From positions 1 through 32,781 of the forward strand of contig NZ_JAXUHN010000030.1 in NCBI RefSeq assembly GCF_035916875.1: a stretch of DNA of 32,781 bases. The letters are read 5' to 3'. Position 1 is the first letter of the stretch. Each line of letters opens with the position of its first letter. A program made the translations under genes and the position numbers. Below are positions 22,220 through 29,829 of the stretch, piece by piece. This DNA is from Methylomicrobium sp035916875. Its GTDB lineage: Bacteria > Pseudomonadota > Gammaproteobacteria > Methylococcales > Methylomonadaceae. A model generated the notes under the pieces. It searched no databases, had not been told where the DNA came from, and saw only the letters and a program-made list of their open reading frames with translations.

Positions 22220-23053
22220 CTATCGGTTGACGGGTTTTCGGCTCTGCCGGATCGCCCATGCCACATCCGCCGCCTGGCGGTTTTCCTTCACGTCATGCAC
22301 GCGAAACAGTTTGACGCCGGCCATCACGCCCAGCGCGGTCGTCACCGCAGTCGCGGTGACCAGCTCCGCCGGTTCTTGCACATTACACAGCGACCCCATG
22401 AAGCGCTTGCGGCTCGCCCCCAACAACACCGGAAATCCAAGCTCGACGAACGCATCCAGATGCGCCAGCAAATCGAAATTATCCTGTTTGCGCTTGCCAA
22501 AGCCGATACCGGGATCAATGAGTATCCGTTCGCTTTTGACGCCTACCGCTAAAGCCGCCTCGACGCGCTCCCGCAAAAAAGCCAATACTTCGCTAACCAC
22601 ATCCTGATAATACGGATGATCCTGCATCGTTTTCGGCGTCCCTTTGCTATGCATCAGCACAATTGGCGCATCAAGGCGCGCGGCCAGCGTCAGCATCTTC
22701 GCATCCCCGGTGCCGCCCGAAACGTCATTGATGATATCGGCGCCCGCCCGCAAGGCGGCCTCAGCGACCTCAGCCAGGGTCGTATCGATGCTGATAGCCA
22801 GGCGTGGCGATAAACCTTTGATTGAATCGATCACCGGCACGATCCGGCGGATTTGCTCCAAGGCCGGCACCGGGTCCGATCCCGGACGCGTCGATTCGCC
22901 GCCGATGTCGATGATGTCAGCGCCGTCGGACAACATCTTTTCGGCCTGCGCGACTGCCGCGCTAATCGTGATATATTTTCCGCCATCGGAAAAACTGTCC
23001 GGCGTCACGTTCAATATCCCCATGATCAGCGGTTTCTCGAAAGCTCTAAACAA
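22220..23053 (-). CDS. folP: Dihydropteroate synthase (folate pathway)
   Basis: FolP condenses 6-hydroxymethyl-dihydropterin-PP with p-aminobenzoate. The 277-aa TIM-barrel protein has both family signatures: 'MGILNVTPDSFSDGGKY' and 'IIDIGGESTRPGSDPV', plus 'DIINDVSGGTGDAKML' and 'ILIDPGIGFGKRKQDNFDLL' and 'LLGASRKRFMG'. I chose the TTG at 23053 because GAGGAG lies 7-8 nt upstream; the long frame further upstream has no family match, and the ATG of MGILNV would cut the first strand. It is divergent from a gene pair for the H4MPT branch, so two pteridine pathways sit back to back. Confidence 0.93.
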   Translation of the reverse strand: MFRAFEKPLIMGILNVTPDSFSDGGKYITISAAVAQAEKMLSDGADIIDIGGESTRPGSDPVPALEQIRRIVPVIDSIKGLSPRLAISIDTTLAEVAEAALRAGADIINDVSGGTGDAKMLTLAARLDAPIVLMHSKGTPKTMQDHPYYQDVVSEVLAFLRERVEAALAVGVKSERILIDPGIGFGKRKQDNFDLLAHLDAFVELGFPVLLGASRKRFMGSLCNVQEPAELVTATAVTTALGVMAGVKLFRVHDVKENRQAADVAWAIRQSRKPVNR

Positions 23054-23094
23054 AATCCAAACTCCTCTGTACGAATTGTGGTCAAACCTTCGAG

Positions 23095-23100
23095 TATAAT
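23095..23100 (+). promoter_or_regulatory. Possible -10 box for the H4MPT gene pair
   Basis: TATAAT, 34 bp before the ATG at 23134. No good -35 is visible at 16-18 bp. The folP-flavoprotein spacer is only 80 bp, so both divergent promoters must be close together or overlap. Confidence 0.4.
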
Positions 23101-23133
23101 ACCCGGACCTTACAGTCCCCAAACAAATAATTG

Positions 23134-23670
23134 ATGGATAAACCGCGCTTAGCCTGGGCCATTACCGGCTCCGGCCACTATATCAAAGAGTGTCTGGATT
23201 TTTTGTTGACCCTAGATCATGTCGATTTATACATCAGCCAGGCCGGCGAAGAGGTGCTCAGAATGTACGGCTATGACCTGAAAGACATCCGTGAAATAAT
23301 GCCGGTTTACCGCGATAAGACCGCCTCGTCGCCGCCGGTCGGCCTGTTTTACAAGGGCTACTATCACACCTTCGTGATGGCCCCGGCCACCTCGAACACG
23401 GTCGCCAAATGCGTGCTCGGCATCGCCGACTCGCTAGTCACCAATCTGTATTCGCAGGCCGGCAAATGTAAGGTGCAAAGCATCGTTTTCCCCTGCGATA
23501 CCGCGCCTGAAATGGAAACGACCGCACCGGGCGGCAAAGTGATGGTATATCCGCGCAGGATCGATCTCGAAGGCACCGAAAAACTGCGTGCGTTCGAATA
23601 CACCACCGTCGTCGAATCGGTCGAGGACCTGATCAGCAAAGTCAAAGAACGCCTGCAGGCCGTCGGATGA
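23134..23670 (+). CDS. Flavoprotein of the archaeoflavoprotein / dihydromethanopterin reductase (DmrB) type
   Basis: A 178-aa FMN-binding flavoprotein of the Dfp/UbiX-like fold: 'RLAWAITGSGHYIKECLDFL' (phosphate loop), 'FVMAPATSNTVAKCVLGIADSLVTNLYSQ' (the PATSNT motif typical of archaeoflavoprotein AfpA and DmrB) and 'VFPCDTAPEMETTAPGGKVM'. DmrB reduces dihydromethanopterin to H4MPT, the last step in making the C1 carrier used in methylotrophic formaldehyde oxidation. The role here is inferred from family and from the coupled next gene (4-bp ATGA overlap). The ATG at 23134 is used; TTG one codon earlier is also possible. The frame has no obvious ribosome-binding site. Confidence 0.85.
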   Translation: MDKPRLAWAITGSGHYIKECLDFLLTLDHVDLYISQAGEEVLRMYGYDLKDIREIMPVYRDKTASSPPVGLFYKGYYHTFVMAPATSNTVAKCVLGIADSLVTNLYSQAGKCKVQSIVFPCDTAPEMETTAPGGKVMVYPRRIDLEGTEKLRAFEYTTVVESVEDLISKVKERLQAVG

Positions 23671-25064
23671 GCGAACATATCCTATTTCTGACCGGCAAAC
23701 TGGCGGAAAAACAGCTGCGGGCGATTCTCGAAAAAATGCAGCCGAAGTTCCGCTATACGGTGCATCAGCTGGGTATAAAGGTCGCAGCGTTGATGACCGC
23801 GGACATGATCGGGCGCCGGCTGACCGACACCTTCGGTGCCGACCGGATCATCGTGCCGGGCCGCTGCCGGGGCGATTTGGAAAAACTGTCAGAGGACAAG
23901 GGACTGCCGATCGAACGCGGCCCCGACGAACTGAAGGACCTGCCGCAATACTTCGGCCAGGCCGCGCACAAAATCGATCTGAGCCGTTATCAAGTCAAAA
24001 TCTTTGCCGAAATCGTCGATGCGCCGAATCTGAGCATCGACGCCGCGGTCGAACGCGCGCGCTATTATCAAAGAAACGGCGCCGACGTGATCGACATCGG
24101 CTGCCTGCCGAGCACGCCGTTTCCGCTGATGGAAGAAATGATCCGCACGCTGAAGCAGGAAGGCTTCAAGGTCAGTATCGACTCGTTGAATGCGGACGAC
24201 CTGCTCAAGGGCGCGAAGGCCGGCGCCGATTTCATGCTCAGCCTGCACGAAAGCACCCTATGGATTGCGGACGAGGTCGAGGCGACGCCGATCCTGATTC
24301 CTGAAACACATGAAGACCTGGCCTCGCTCGACCGCAGCATCGCGGCGCTGCAGGCCAAAAACCGCGCCTTCATCGTCGATCCGATTCTCGACCCGCTGCA
24401 TTTCGGTTTCACCGAATCGGTCGTGCGTTATCACGAGGTCAGGAAGCGCCATCCCGATGTCGAGATCATGATGGGCGTCGGCAACATCACCGAACTGACT
24501 CATGCCGACACCGCCGGCATGAACGCACTGCTGCTCGGCATCTGCTCGGAACTGAACATCAACCAGATCCTGGCGACCGAAGTCAGCCGGCACGCCTGCC
24601 GGGCGATCAAGGAGGCCGACCTGGCACGGCGCATCATGCATGCGGCCAAGGAGCACAACACCCTGCCGAAGCACATCGATCCGGGCTTGATGGCGCTGCA
24701 CGAGACGTCGCCGTTTCCGTATTCTTTCGGAGAGATCAGCGAACTGGCCGCGCAAATCAAGGACCCCAGCTACCGGATTCAAATCAGCCCCGAAGGCATG
24801 CATATTTTCAACCGGGACGGCATCCACAGCGCTGGCGATCCTTTCGATCTATTTCCGAAACTCGGCGTCGAAACCGACGGCGGCCATGCCTTTTACCTCG
24901 GCGTCGAACTAGCCCGCGCCGAAATCGCCTGGCGGCTCGGTAAACGCTACAGCCAGGACGAGACATTATCCTGGGGCTGTGCCACCGAACAAGGCGAACA
25001 AACGGTCGATCTGCACACCTTCAAGCCCGCCGGCACGACGCTACAAAAGAAAGAGCCCCATTAA
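23667..25064 (+). CDS. Dihydropteroate synthase-like protein of tetrahydromethanopterin metabolism
   Basis: A 465-aa protein. The N-terminal ~140 residues ('HILFLTGKLAEKQLRAILEK', 'IIVPGRCRGDLEKL') are specific to this group. A dihydropteroate-synthase-like TIM barrel follows ('KIFAEIVDAPNLSIDAAVERARYYQRNGADVIDIGCLPSTPFP', 'VSIDSLNADDLLKGAKAGADFMLSL', 'AFIVDPILDPLHFGFTESVV', 'MMGVGNITELTHADTAGM'). Homologues occur in methanogens and in bacteria with H4MPT-linked C1 transfer, and they are thought to act in making that cofactor. The exact reaction is not established, so no symbol is given. It is translationally coupled to the flavoprotein gene and followed 74 bp later by pssA. Confidence 0.85.
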   Translation: MSEHILFLTGKLAEKQLRAILEKMQPKFRYTVHQLGIKVAALMTADMIGRRLTDTFGADRIIVPGRCRGDLEKLSEDKGLPIERGPDELKDLPQYFGQAAHKIDLSRYQVKIFAEIVDAPNLSIDAAVERARYYQRNGADVIDIGCLPSTPFPLMEEMIRTLKQEGFKVSIDSLNADDLLKGAKAGADFMLSLHESTLWIADEVEATPILIPETHEDLASLDRSIAALQAKNRAFIVDPILDPLHFGFTESVVRYHEVRKRHPDVEIMMGVGNITELTHADTAGMNALLLGICSELNINQILATEVSRHACRAIKEADLARRIMHAAKEHNTLPKHIDPGLMALHETSPFPYSFGEISELAAQIKDPSYRIQISPEGMHIFNRDGIHSAGDPFDLFPKLGVETDGGHAFYLGVELARAEIAWRLGKRYSQDETLSWGCATEQGEQTVDLHTFKPAGTTLQKKEPH

Positions 25065-25090
25065 GCTAGGTATGGCTTGCCCGCTCATTG

Positions 25091-25096
25091 TATAAT
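25091..25096 (+). promoter_or_regulatory. Possible -10 box upstream of pssA
   Basis: TATAAT 43 bp before the pssA ATG. The expected -35 position has no good match, so pssA may also be read through from the upstream H4MPT pair. Confidence 0.35.
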
Positions 25097-25138
25097 TTGC
25101 GTAGTTTTTATTTCATAGACAAAAGGATTGATAACAGC

Positions 25139-25882
25139 ATGTCTGCAGAAAAGCCTTCCATACGCCGCCGTGGTATCTATTTGTTACCCAACTTGTTTAC
25201 GACGGGAGCGCTTTTTTCGGGTTTTTACGCGATCACGTCAGCGATGAACGGACGCTATGAAACCGCAGTGATCGCGATATTCATTGCAATGGTGCTAGAC
25301 GGCCTCGATGGCCGCGTCGCGCGACTGACCAACACGCAAAGCGAATTCGGCGTGCAGTACGACAGCCTGTCGGACATGGTGTCATTCGGCGTCGCACCGG
25401 CGTTGGTGATGTATTTGTGGGCGTTTTCTGGCCTCGGCAAATTGGGCTTATTCGCAGCATTCGTACACACGGCCGGCGGCGCGTTGCGCCTGGCGCGCTT
25501 CAACACCCAAGTCGAAACGGCCGACAAACGCTATTTTCAGGGCCTGCCGAGCCCCGCCGCCGCCGCGATTCTGGCCGGCTTCATTTGGTTTGCGCTCGAA
25601 TACCAGTATGATGTGAGCTATCTCAAATATCCCGCGCTGTTTTTGACGACCGCGACCGGATTGCTGATGGTCAGCAATTTCCGCTATTTGAGTTTCAAAG
25701 GCATCGACTTGAAAGGCAAAGTGCCTTTCGTATTTGCGATCGGCGTGATGCTCAGCATTGCGTTCGTAATGGCGCAGCCGCAATCGATGCTGTTCTTTTT
25801 GTCCATGACCTATGCGGTATCGGGGCCGGTATTAACGCTAGCGTTGCGCAGACGCCGCCGACTACAGGCAAGAAAATCCTAA
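25139..25882 (+). CDS. pssA: CDP-diacylglycerol--serine O-phosphatidyltransferase
   Basis: PssA makes phosphatidylserine, the precursor of phosphatidylethanolamine, in the inner membrane. The 247-aa protein has the CDP-alcohol phosphatidyltransferase motif in 'DGLDGRVARLTNTQSEFGVQ' followed by YDSLSD, the aspartates of which bind metal. About seven or eight hydrophobic segments follow ('LNMY'-free, e.g. 'LFTTGALFSGFYAITSAM', 'FVFAIGVMLSIAFVMAQP'). 'RRRGIYLLPNLFT' is the usual N-terminus of this membrane-bound (type II) class. The start ATG has AAAGGA about 12 nt upstream. In related bacteria pssA lies between ilvC and leuA; here ilv genes are missing upstream but leuA follows. Confidence 0.93.
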   Translation: MSAEKPSIRRRGIYLLPNLFTTGALFSGFYAITSAMNGRYETAVIAIFIAMVLDGLDGRVARLTNTQSEFGVQYDSLSDMVSFGVAPALVMYLWAFSGLGKLGLFAAFVHTAGGALRLARFNTQVETADKRYFQGLPSPAAAAILAGFIWFALEYQYDVSYLKYPALFLTTATGLLMVSNFRYLSFKGIDLKGKVPFVFAIGVMLSIAFVMAQPQSMLFFLSMTYAVSGPVLTLALRRRRRLQARKS

Positions 25883-25889
25883 AATCCGC

Positions 25890-25918
25890 TTGAGGCAGCC
25901 CGATCTTTCACGTATAGT
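25890..25918 (+). promoter_or_regulatory. Promoter of the leuA leader
   Basis: TTGAGG (25890-25895), a 17-bp spacer and TATAGT (25913-25918). Predicted transcription start is about 25924-25926, at or immediately before the leader-peptide ATG, so the leader mRNA would be leaderless. Confidence 0.7.
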
Positions 25919-25924
25919 CATACC

Positions 25925-26032
25925 ATGTCTACGCCATATGCCCGCACTATCTACTCTACACCGGCCGTTCCCGGGGCCGAGTCTTTGCTGTTGCCTACGC
26001 TTTTTCTGCTGTCTCTGAGACTACTGCCCTAA
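25925..26032 (+). CDS. Leucine-rich leader peptide of leuA (attenuator)
   Basis: A 35-codon frame, not previously apparent because of its size, starting MSTPYARTIYSTP and ending in LLLPTLFLLSLRLLP. Nine of its last fifteen codons are leucine codons (TTG, CTG, CTT, CTA). This is the hallmark of a branched-chain amino-acid attenuator: low charged tRNA-Leu stalls the ribosome and lets the transcript escape termination. It lies between pssA and leuA, 100 bp before leuA. The predicted transcription start coincides with its ATG, so it would be translated without a ribosome-binding site. The stop sits in a small hairpin (TGCCC/GGGCA). Translated by hand; the leucine count is direct observation, the regulation is inference from known leu and trp leaders. 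Confidence 0.82.
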   Translation: MSTPYARTIYSTPAVPGAESLLLPTLFLLSLRLLP

Positions 26033-26112
26033 GGGGCACATAATCTCAAATTTCGCACGATCGTTTTACACACCCATTTTTTAAATCCGCAGCAAGGCTT
26101 GCGTGGAGGATT
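26025..26112 (+). promoter_or_regulatory. Probable attenuator structures between leader peptide and leuA
   Basis: TGCCC-TAAG-GGGCA forms a hairpin over the leader stop. Further on, AAATCC (26083-26088), the inner pair GCAAG/CTTGC (26092-26101) and GGATTT (26107-26112) form a long imperfect stem ending in TTTT. The last could be the terminator, although its T-run is short. The alternative antiterminator pairing was not worked out. Confidence 0.5.
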
Positions 26113-26132
26113 TTCCATGCAGGGAGTTTTTT

Positions 26133-27677
26133 ATGAAAGACAAATTAATCATTTTTGATACGACGATGCGTGACGGCGAACAAAGCCCCGGCGCATCGAT
26201 GACCCGTGACGAAAAAATCCGCATCGGCCGTGCGCTGGAGCGCTTGCGGGTCGATGTGATCGAAGCCGGCTTTCCAGCCGCCAGCCCCGGCGATTTCGAA
26301 TCGGTCCAGGCGGTTGCCAAAGTTATCAAGGATAGCACTGTTTGCGGTCTGGCGCGCGCCCTGGACAAGGACATCGACCGCGCCGGCGAAGCGTTGAAAG
26401 GCGCGAGCCGCGCACGCATTCACACCTTTATCGCAACCTCACCGATTCATATGCAAATGAAATTGCAGATGACGCCGGAACAGGTGATCGAATACGCGGT
26501 GCGCGCGGTCAAACGTGCCCGCCAATATACCGACGATGTCGAATTTTCACCCGAGGATGCGGGCCGCTCCGAGGAAGACTTTTTGTGCCGGATTCTCGAG
26601 GCGGTCATCGACGCGGGCGCGCGCACCTTGAACATTCCGGATACGGTCGGTTACTCGATACCTCAGCAATTCGGCGCAACGATCGCAAACCTGATTCAGC
26701 GCATCCCGAATTCCGACAAGGCGATTTTCTCGGTGCACTGCCATAACGACCTGGGCCTTGCGGTCGCCAATTCGTTGGCCGCGGTGATGAACGGCGCCCG
26801 CCAGATCGAATGCACGATCAACGGCCTCGGCGAACGCGCCGGCAATGCCTCGCTCGAAGAAGTCGTGATGGCGGTGCGCACGCGCCAGGACGTCTTTGCA
26901 TGCGATACCGGCATCGACACCCGCGAAATTTTGACCTGTTCGAAACTGGTGTCGTCGATTACCGGTTTTCCGGTACAGCCGAATAAGGCGATCGTCGGCG
27001 CGAACGCGTTCGCGCATGAGGCTGGCATTCACCAGGACGGCGTGTTGAAGAGCCGCGAGACCTACGAAATCATGCGCGCCGAAGATGTCGGCTGGAGCGC
27101 GAACCGGATGGTGCTCGGCAAGCACTCGGGCCGCAACGCCTTCAAAAGCCGAATGACCGAATTGGGTCTGGTGTTCGACTCCGAAGAAGAGCTGAATGAT
27201 GTCTTCTTGCGCTTCAAACAACTGGCCGACAAGAAGCACGACATTTTCGACGAAGATTTGCAGGCCCTGGTTTCTGAAGCGAGCTTCGAGGCGGAAGACG
27301 AATTCATCAAGCTGATCGCTCTGAAGGTCTGCTCGGAAACCGGCGAAGTGCCAGTCGCGAAAGTGACCTTGCGCATCGATAATCAGGAAGTGACCGGCGA
27401 AGCGACGGGCGGCGGTGCGGTCGACGCGAGCCTGAAGGCGATCGAAAATCTGGTGCAATCGAAATCCAGCCTCGAATTGTACTCGGTCAATAGCATCACG
27501 ACCGGCACCGACTCCCAGGGCGAAGTGACCGTGCGTCTGGAGAAAGCCGGCCGCATCGTAAACGGCATGGGCGCGGACACTGACATCGTGATCGCTTCCG
27601 CGAAGGCTTATGTGAATGCGGTGAACAAGTTGCAAACCGGCGACCTGCGCCAGCATCCGCAAAAAGGAAATGTCTAG
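26133..27677 (+). CDS. leuA: 2-isopropylmalate synthase
   Basis: LeuA condenses 2-oxoisovalerate with acetyl-CoA, the first committed step of leucine synthesis. The 514-aa protein has the HMGL catalytic signature 'IIFDTTMRDGEQSPGASM', the metal site 'FSVHCHNDLGLAVANSLAA' and 'INGLGERAGNASLEEVVMAV', and 'HEAGIHQDGVLKSRETYEIM'. The C-terminal ~130 residues form the regulatory domain that binds leucine ('VTLRIDNQEVTGEATGGGAVDASLKAIENLV'). The ATG at 26133 is preceded by AGGGAG at good spacing. It is the long form found in most proteobacteria. Expression is probably controlled by the leader upstream, with feedback inhibition of the enzyme itself. Confidence 0.97.
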   Translation: MKDKLIIFDTTMRDGEQSPGASMTRDEKIRIGRALERLRVDVIEAGFPAASPGDFESVQAVAKVIKDSTVCGLARALDKDIDRAGEALKGASRARIHTFIATSPIHMQMKLQMTPEQVIEYAVRAVKRARQYTDDVEFSPEDAGRSEEDFLCRILEAVIDAGARTLNIPDTVGYSIPQQFGATIANLIQRIPNSDKAIFSVHCHNDLGLAVANSLAAVMNGARQIECTINGLGERAGNASLEEVVMAVRTRQDVFACDTGIDTREILTCSKLVSSITGFPVQPNKAIVGANAFAHEAGIHQDGVLKSRETYEIMRAEDVGWSANRMVLGKHSGRNAFKSRMTELGLVFDSEEELNDVFLRFKQLADKKHDIFDEDLQALVSEASFEAEDEFIKLIALKVCSETGEVPVAKVTLRIDNQEVTGEATGGGAVDASLKAIENLVQSKSSLELYSVNSITTGTDSQGEVTVRLEKAGRIVNGMGADTDIVIASAKAYVNAVNKLQTGDLRQHPQKGNV

Positions 27678-27752
27678 CCGCGACAACTCTCTTTTCCGGC
27701 AAGGCGCGGGGCATGCCGCCCTGCCCTTGCATCCGGTTTACGGCGCCTGATC

Positions 27753-28550
27753 GTGGATAACGCCACCCGATTGCGTTATCTCGAAGCGATGGGCATCACT
27801 GCATGGAGGCCCGTCGCCTCGAGTGTTCCACTCCCCCCTCTCCGGGCCGAAGCAAACAATATCGCACTGCCCGAACCGACAGCTTCAAACAGCGCGGATG
27901 CAGCTTACGGCGAACCCGATCGCGAATTTGAATCTCCCAGCCTATTCATCCCCGCAATCTACAACGAAGATGCAAGCCCATCCTCGATTAATGCGCTTGA
28001 CTGGGACGAACTGCAAGCCACAGTCGCCGCCTGCACGAAATGCGGCTTATGCAAAACCCGCACCCAAACCGTATTCGGCAGCGGCAACACGCATGCGGAC
28101 TGGCTGCTGATAGGCGAAGCGCCCGGCCAGCAGGAAGATTTGCAGGGCGCGCCGTTCGTCGGTCCGGCCGGACAACTCCTGACCGAAATGCTGCGCGCGA
28201 TCGGACTTGGCCGCGATGAAGTCTATATTGCGAATATCCTGAAATGCCGGCCGCCGGGCAACCGCGATCCCAAACCCGAGGAAGCTGACAATTGCCGCCC
28301 TTACCTGGAACGCCAGATAGCGCTCATCCAGCCGAAAATCATTCTGGCCGTCGGGCGGATCGCCGCGCAAACCCTATTGGGCACCGATTCGCCTATCTCC
28401 AAACTGCGCGGCAAGGTCCATACTTTAAATCAGACACCGGTTGTTGTAGTCTATCACCCGTCGTATTTATTACGCTCGTTGCTCGAAAAGAAAAAAGCCT
28501 GGCTCGATCTACAACTGGCGCTCAACACATATCAGAAGACTAAAGGTTAA
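27753..28550 (+). CDS. Uracil-DNA glycosylase, family 4 ([4Fe-4S])
   Basis: Family 4 UDG removes uracil from DNA. In the 265-aa protein the first ~80 residues are variable and unstructured-looking. The catalytic part has 'CTKCGLCKTRTQTVFGSGNT', 'WLLIGEAPGQQEDLQGAPFVGPAG' (active site), 'YIANILKCRPPGNRDPKPEE', 'DNCRPYLERQ' and 'VVVVYHPSYLLRS' (the HPS motif). The cysteines of CTKC, KCRPP and NCRPY supply the iron-sulfur ligands. It appears to start with GTG. The same gene is often annotated as a phage SPO1-type DNA polymerase domain. It lies 76 bp from leuA and its stop is 2 bp from rimI, so it is probably co-transcribed with rimI. Confidence 0.93.
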   Translation: MDNATRLRYLEAMGITAWRPVASSVPLPPLRAEANNIALPEPTASNSADAAYGEPDREFESPSLFIPAIYNEDASPSSINALDWDELQATVAACTKCGLCKTRTQTVFGSGNTHADWLLIGEAPGQQEDLQGAPFVGPAGQLLTEMLRAIGLGRDEVYIANILKCRPPGNRDPKPEEADNCRPYLERQIALIQPKIILAVGRIAAQTLLGTDSPISKLRGKVHTLNQTPVVVVYHPSYLLRSLLEKKKAWLDLQLALNTYQKTKG

Positions 28551-28552
28551 CC

Positions 28553-29092
28553 ATGCGCGGACTCCTGGATAAAATCAAAAGCTATGTCATCTATGATGCC
28601 GATAAGGAATTCTACGCCAGAGTGTTTCCGGATTCGGTCTCACGCACCGATCTGCTCAGAATGCGCACGATGACGCATGGCGACTTGCCCAGCGTACTTG
28701 TGATCGAAACGAAAAATTACGAGTTTCCCTGGGAGGAGGATATTTTTATCGACTGTTTCAGGGCTGGCTACGAGTGTCATGTCTGCGAAGAAATGGGCAC
28801 GGTTTTGGGCTACTGCATTCTCTCGTTCGGCCCTGGCGAAGCGCATATATTGAATATCAGCGTCGATCCGAACGCGCAAAAACAAGGCATCGGCCGCAAG
28901 ATGCTCGAACACCTGATCGAATCGGCCAGAGAAAAAGCCGAAACAATTTTTCTGGAAGTCAGGCCCAGCAATACCGTCGCGCTCACCCTGTACAAAAAAA
29001 CCGGTTTTAATGAAATCGGCATCCGTAAGGGTTATTATCCTGCCGCAGAAGGCAGGGAAGATGCGTTGATGCTGGCGATGGAACTGTTTTAA
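28553..29092 (+). CDS. rimI: Ribosomal protein S18 alanine N-acetyltransferase
   Basis: A GNAT acetyltransferase that modifies the N-terminal alanine of S18. The 179-aa protein has 'YEFPWEEDIFIDCFRAGYECHV', 'AHILNISVDPNAQKQGIGRKMLEHLI' (acetyl-CoA binding, Q/RxxGxG/A) and 'FLEVRPSNTVALTLYKKTGFNEIGIRKGYYPA', matching RimI. It carries about 30 extra residues at the N-terminus (MRGLLDKIKSYVIYDADKEF) compared with the usual family length; an internal ATG in 'RMRTMTHGDLP' would give the standard size, but the first ATG lies 2 bp after the UDG stop and is equally good for coupling. Such pairing of UDG and rimI is common in gammaproteobacteria. Confidence 0.92.
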   Translation: MRGLLDKIKSYVIYDADKEFYARVFPDSVSRTDLLRMRTMTHGDLPSVLVIETKNYEFPWEEDIFIDCFRAGYECHVCEEMGTVLGYCILSFGPGEAHILNISVDPNAQKQGIGRKMLEHLIESAREKAETIFLEVRPSNTVALTLYKKTGFNEIGIRKGYYPAAEGREDALMLAMELF

Positions 29093-29430
29093 CGCGATAA
29101 GTATAACTCGGGCGCCTAGACGATTGCCGTATTGCGCCACATAGCGAGTTTAAATCATCCGGCTACGCTATTGCTAATTCGTATATGGACTCCTCCCGTT
29201 TTGCAAGCATTTCACCACGCTAGGATTGGGGTACGGCTGCACACGTATATCCGGGCTTTTGAATTTAGCGCATGGGCTTGGGCTATTCGCGCGTTTTTGT
29301 TGGTTAAGAGCTTTATTCAAAATAAACTGAACAACGTAAGGCGCGGCGGAAACATGAGGTGACAAGCTATAGCTCCATTCGCCGTGAAAATTGCAATGTG
29401 TGACCAACAGTGCATTCATGTCCATGCCGG
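29093..29430. other. Intergenic region without a recognisable gene
   Basis: A minus-strand frame at 29174-29425 ('NALLVTHCNFHGEWSYSL') is the longest open stretch. It has no recognisable similarity and no clear ribosome-binding site. It begins where the symporter relic ends and may be decayed sequence. Confidence 0.4.
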
Positions 29431-29640
29431 TTACTTTTTCCCCGTCTCATACGCATGCAAGGCCAGCGCAAAAGCGACAATACCGCTCGTCAACACCATC
29501 ATTCGATTCAAGCGATTTTGATTTTCGCCTCATCGTTGTCGGTCTTTAGCAGCGGCGCGATCAGGTTATGCGACAGCAGCGCCGAAGCTGCCAGCAAGGC
29601 GCTGTCGACGGTCGACAAAATCGCCGAATGGCGACAGAAG
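29431..29640 (-). pseudogene. Relic of a sodium/solute symporter (SSS family)
   Basis: Two minus-strand frames join across a frameshift near 29508. The first (29624 to 29508) reads AILSTVDSALLAASALLSHN followed by LIAPLLK, the conserved sodium-site helix of SSS transporters ('STVDSALLAAS'). The second (29508 to 29431) reads MMVLTSGIVAFALALHAYET followed by GKK and stop. The rest of the ~500-residue transporter is absent, so this is a fragment with at least one frameshift and deletions on both sides. The similarity was recognised by eye; the family call is fairly safe, the member is unknown. Confidence 0.55.
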
Positions 29641-29829
29641 CCGTCTTGAAGAAAAGTCAAATGAAAAAAAGACGTGGGGGAACTTGCCGAAGCCCTGTTT
29701 GCCTTCGTCCTTTTACAAACTCAAGGCGGTCGGCCGCGGTTTCAAGTCATTAAGAGGCTGAACCTCAACAATCGCTCGCCATTCAACCGTTTGGGACGGC
29801 ATAAAGCTAGCAGATGTTTCCGACCCCAC
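29641..29829. other. Intergenic region next to the CHAD gene
   Basis: Only short frames are present. This is the 3' side of the CHAD gene; no terminator hairpin with a T-run is evident. Confidence 0.35.

Noticed and set aside
26547..27686. 379-codon antisense frame over leuA
   Set aside because: leuA is certain on the plus strand; the antisense frame has low-complexity composition and no family match.
29174..29425. 83-codon minus-strand frame with NALLVTHCNFHGEWSYSL, considered as a transposase end
   Set aside because: I could not match it to any transposase family with confidence, so it is noted only as an unassigned open stretch.
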